Below are positions 55,174-57,449 of a stretch of 57,449 nt of DNA, piece by piece. Every line of letters starts with the position of its first letter. The stretch's first letter is position 1. Location: assembly GCF_002699855.1 (NCBI RefSeq), contig NZ_LKBW01000135.1:1-57449 (forward strand), written 5' to 3'. This DNA comes from Pseudomonas amygdali. GTDB taxonomy: Bacteria; Pseudomonadota; Gammaproteobacteria; Pseudomonadales; Pseudomonadaceae. The position numbers were made by a program, and so were the translations under genes. The notes beneath the pieces were generated by a model. It saw only the letters and a list, made by a program, of their open reading frames with translations. It had not been told where the DNA came from and ran no database searches.

Positions 55174-57315
55174 TCAGAATGCCAGGCGTAGCCCCACATT
55201 CGCACCCCAGGGTTGCTCGATATGCCGACCTTTCATGTAATCGAAGTCTGCATGCAGTTTCAGACGCTCGGACAGCGACACCGATACCCCGGCGCCCAGT
55301 TCGCCGCGAGAACCGAACAGGCTGTTATCAAATTTAACATCGTTGGCTTTCACCTCGTTATGGCGCGAAAACTCCTGCGCAATGGCGACACGCACATAAG
55401 GCTGCAACACTCCGCCATCCTTGAGCGCAACACTGCGGCCGAGCGAGGTGCCAACCTTGCCCAATACCGACTGGGTCTGATCGTTCTTCGCTTTCATGCC
55501 GTTGTCCAGGCGCAGCTCCTGCCCCTGAACGACAACGCTGGACAGCTGAGCGAAGGGCTCAAGGAAGTAATCGTCCGCCAGCTTGATGTGGCGGCCGAAC
55601 TCTACCCAGCCCCCTACCCCGTTGTTGGTGTAGTCACCCTTGGCCTTGCTTGCATCGCTCATGGCAACATCTGCCTTGTTGCGAAAGCGGTTGAGCTTGA
55701 GCACCCCGTCAACGTAGTAGCCGTCGTCCGACAGCCAGGTGGCATAGGCACCTGCATAGTAGCTGTCGACTTTTCCCGTAGTACCACGGCTCAAATCGAT
55801 ACCGGACGTGCTGTACCCTCCCAGCACACCCAACACCAATTGGCCGCTGCTGACCTCGACAGGCGCATCGGCACCCAGCGACAGGCCACTTTGCTTCTGC
55901 CGGTAGCCGACACCATCACTGGTCGTGGCATTAAGCCTGTTGCCATAGGCACGCATCCAGCCGCCCGCCCTGCCGCTTGCGCGAACCTCGCCCATGCGCG
56001 AACGCAGGGTAGAGAGCTCACTCATCCAGATGGCAGGTGCCGCGCTGTAAAGCGCAAGTGCGCTCTGGGTCGAGGGGCTTATGACCTTGTCTTTACCGAC
56101 GATGAACCAGTCATTGCCCTGTTGCTCCAGCAGATAAGAATAGGCGCCGAGGTCGACACGCCCGCCCAGCAGGCTGAATTGCGCGTCACCACCTTCGGTA
56201 TGCACCACCTTGAGCGGTGCCATGTCAGCAGAGACAACCTCCACCCCCGTGTTGCGCACCCGCAACCCGAACTGCCCACTGGCCGGGCCGTTGACGTCTA
56301 TAAGATCTCCGACACTGTTGTCCAGATCCACGCGCAAGCCAAACGTGCCGCCCCCTGACAACTCATTCAGCGAAAGTGTATGGAACCCTTCACCAGCAAA
56401 CGAAACCCTCCCCCCGTGCAGAGAAAGCGACTTGACGGCATTGTCGCCCTGCATCTGCCAGTGACTGCCCGAGGTAATCGCCAGACGGTTGCCATTGACG
56501 ATGTTGCCGTTCAATTGCGCGTCGTTTTGCAGCGTGATGTTCAGGGTGCTGGTGTCATCGGCGACAAGGTCGCCGTAGAGGGTGCTGTTGTCGACGTTGA
56601 AGTTGACAGTGCTGTGATCTTCCACCTCCAGCAGGTTGCCATTTCCGGCCCATAGCTCGGAATGGTTTTGCACAGCAATGTCGGCCTCGATGTCGAGCGC
56701 AGCGCGCTGGTTTACTTTGATGGCGGCCCCGGCCAAACCCTGGACTATCGATCGGTCAATCACAGCAACGGACTTGTTTCCGACCAGTATTCCGGCTTGG
56801 GATCCATCTACCAGATGGATTCCATTCATGTCGCCTGTCACATGACTGTTGTCGGCGATCAGCACATTGGCGCCAGAAACAAAAATCCCCTGGCCACTTT
56901 TGCTTTGCGACGCAAACCCGCGCACATCGGTATTGAAAATACTCAGCGCCCCCCACAACCCGACTGAAATACCGTAGTCCGATCCCGATACATCGCTTGA
57001 ATGAGCCGATACCGTGGAGCCAGGGTTGATAGAGCCCATCACTCCATGAAGAACAATGCCGCTATCTGTCGCGTTTTTCACGGTAGCGTTGGAGAGACTA
57101 CCCAGCGCATCGGAAAGGCTGATACCGCTTTCAACCACGCCGGACTGAATATTGACAGTAGCGTCTCTCACAACCACCTGGTCTGCTCGCCCACCGACAA
57201 TATTAAGAATACTTTGATCACCAATATGATAAGAATCGAAGGGAGTATCAGGACCTACGGTAATGATTTCAGCCCGTCTAACGGTTTCATCTGGCAACTT
57301 TTCATCCGGCCACAA
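55174..57315 (-). CDS. autotransporter, pertactin-like passenger with beta-barrel, N-terminus missing
   Basis: This 713-residue protein has a beta-helix passenger (about residues 20-410) rich in NGIHLVDGS-type turns, an autochaperone-like region near 330-400, and a C-terminal autotransporter barrel (about 440-713) ending NVGLRLAF. The best start found is TTG 57315, giving MWPDEKLPDET. No signal peptide is visible there or anywhere in the frame, which runs open back to a TGA at 57423-57421. As read it could not reach the Sec system, so the gene is probably 5'-truncated. Confidence 0.75.
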   Translation of the reverse strand: MWPDEKLPDETVRRAEIITVGPDTPFDSYHIGDQSILNIVGGRADQVVVRDATVNIQSGVVESGISLSDALGSLSNATVKNATDSGIVLHGVMGSINPGSTVSAHSSDVSGSDYGISVGLWGALSIFNTDVRGFASQSKSGQGIFVSGANVLIADNSHVTGDMNGIHLVDGSQAGILVGNKSVAVIDRSIVQGLAGAAIKVNQRAALDIEADIAVQNHSELWAGNGNLLEVEDHSTVNFNVDNSTLYGDLVADDTSTLNITLQNDAQLNGNIVNGNRLAITSGSHWQMQGDNAVKSLSLHGGRVSFAGEGFHTLSLNELSGGGTFGLRVDLDNSVGDLIDVNGPASGQFGLRVRNTGVEVVSADMAPLKVVHTEGGDAQFSLLGGRVDLGAYSYLLEQQGNDWFIVGKDKVISPSTQSALALYSAAPAIWMSELSTLRSRMGEVRASGRAGGWMRAYGNRLNATTSDGVGYRQKQSGLSLGADAPVEVSSGQLVLGVLGGYSTSGIDLSRGTTGKVDSYYAGAYATWLSDDGYYVDGVLKLNRFRNKADVAMSDASKAKGDYTNNGVGGWVEFGRHIKLADDYFLEPFAQLSSVVVQGQELRLDNGMKAKNDQTQSVLGKVGTSLGRSVALKDGGVLQPYVRVAIAQEFSRHNEVKANDVKFDNSLFGSRGELGAGVSVSLSERLKLHADFDYMKGRHIEQPWGANVGLRLAF

Positions 57316-57410
57316 TCCGGTGACTGCTTCAGTCTCTAAAGACAGACCATTATTATCGCTCGATGCCGCTGATGACGGGAGTATCAGTTTTTTTGTGTTC
57401 GGGCTGGTTA

Positions 57411-57440
57411 GGGCCTGCCGTCAGGCAGGCCCTTGTTTTA
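57411..57440 (+). terminator. plus-strand terminator with no visible gene upstream
   Basis: GGGCCTGCC (57411-57419) pairs perfectly with GGCAGGCCC (57424-57432) over a four-base loop and is followed by TTGTTTTA. The tail makes it a plus-strand terminator, yet only the minus-strand autotransporter lies before it. It may be the end of a lost gene or of an antisense transcript. Confidence 0.7.
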
Positions 57441-57449
57441 CCAGCTCGG

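Overview
The window is chromosomal DNA of a Pseudomonas, most likely the P. syringae complex. Three things point there: GC-rich tightly packed genes with Pseudomonas start and ribosome-site habits, a complete ccmABCDEFGHI cluster followed by fliK and a small FlhB-like gene, and multicopy intergenic repeats built on the palindrome GACGCTCTGCGTC. No rRNA, tRNA, CRISPR array, transposase or phage gene was recognised.

Layout. 145-4436: a molybdopterin oxidoreductase with its cytochrome b partner, a periplasmic protein, and a divergent heavy-metal-type two-component system. 4456-5124: a PL7 alginate lyase. 5680-10733: a MarR regulator and an AaeB/AaeX/AaeA/NodT-type efflux operon for aromatic acids. 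10754-11299: a GNAT acetyltransferase. 11660-26361: a 14.7 kb aromatic-catabolism island with catBCA, antABC, two AraC/XylS regulators, a PAS chemoreceptor, a styrene-monooxygenase-like operon and a dienelactone hydrolase/SDR pair. Its content and order match what I recall of the WHOP (woody host and Pseudomonas) region, whose operons are named antABC, catBCA, ipoABC and dhoAB. 26509-28444: an ion channel and a sulfate-binding protein. 28504-35882: cytochrome c maturation. 36073-38033: flagellar genes. 38150-39670: a putative metal-dependent hydrolase and recR. 39781-46028: a LysR-linked cluster that looks like D-amino-acid catabolism. 46576-50586: rlmM and acnA. 50717-53170: a CPBP protease gene broken by a nonsense codon, then a second PAS chemoreceptor. 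53493-57315: an AT-rich accessory end with two unrecognised proteins and an autotransporter lacking a visible signal peptide.

How the genes fit together. In the island, AntABC converts anthranilate to catechol, CatA opens the ring, and CatB and CatC carry the product to 3-oxoadipate enol-lactone. No enol-lactonase (catD/pcaD) is present, so the route must finish elsewhere in the genome. The monooxygenase (ipoA), flavin reductase (ipoB) and outer-membrane channel (ipoC) probably oxidise indole-like or styrene-like aromatics. Sites resembling XylS/BenR/AntR operators (TGCA-N6-GGNTA) occur in both intergenic regions where an AraC regulator diverges from a catabolic operon.

The most notable observations are: related direct repeats at the two edges of the island; an ATA codon exactly where ipoC should start; a DLH-NTF2 fusion protein; a degenerate FAD motif in the island's chemoreceptor; a 450-bp repeat-bounded element able to fold into a three-way junction; the nonsense codon in the CPBP protease; and the headless autotransporter beside a terminator that serves no visible gene.
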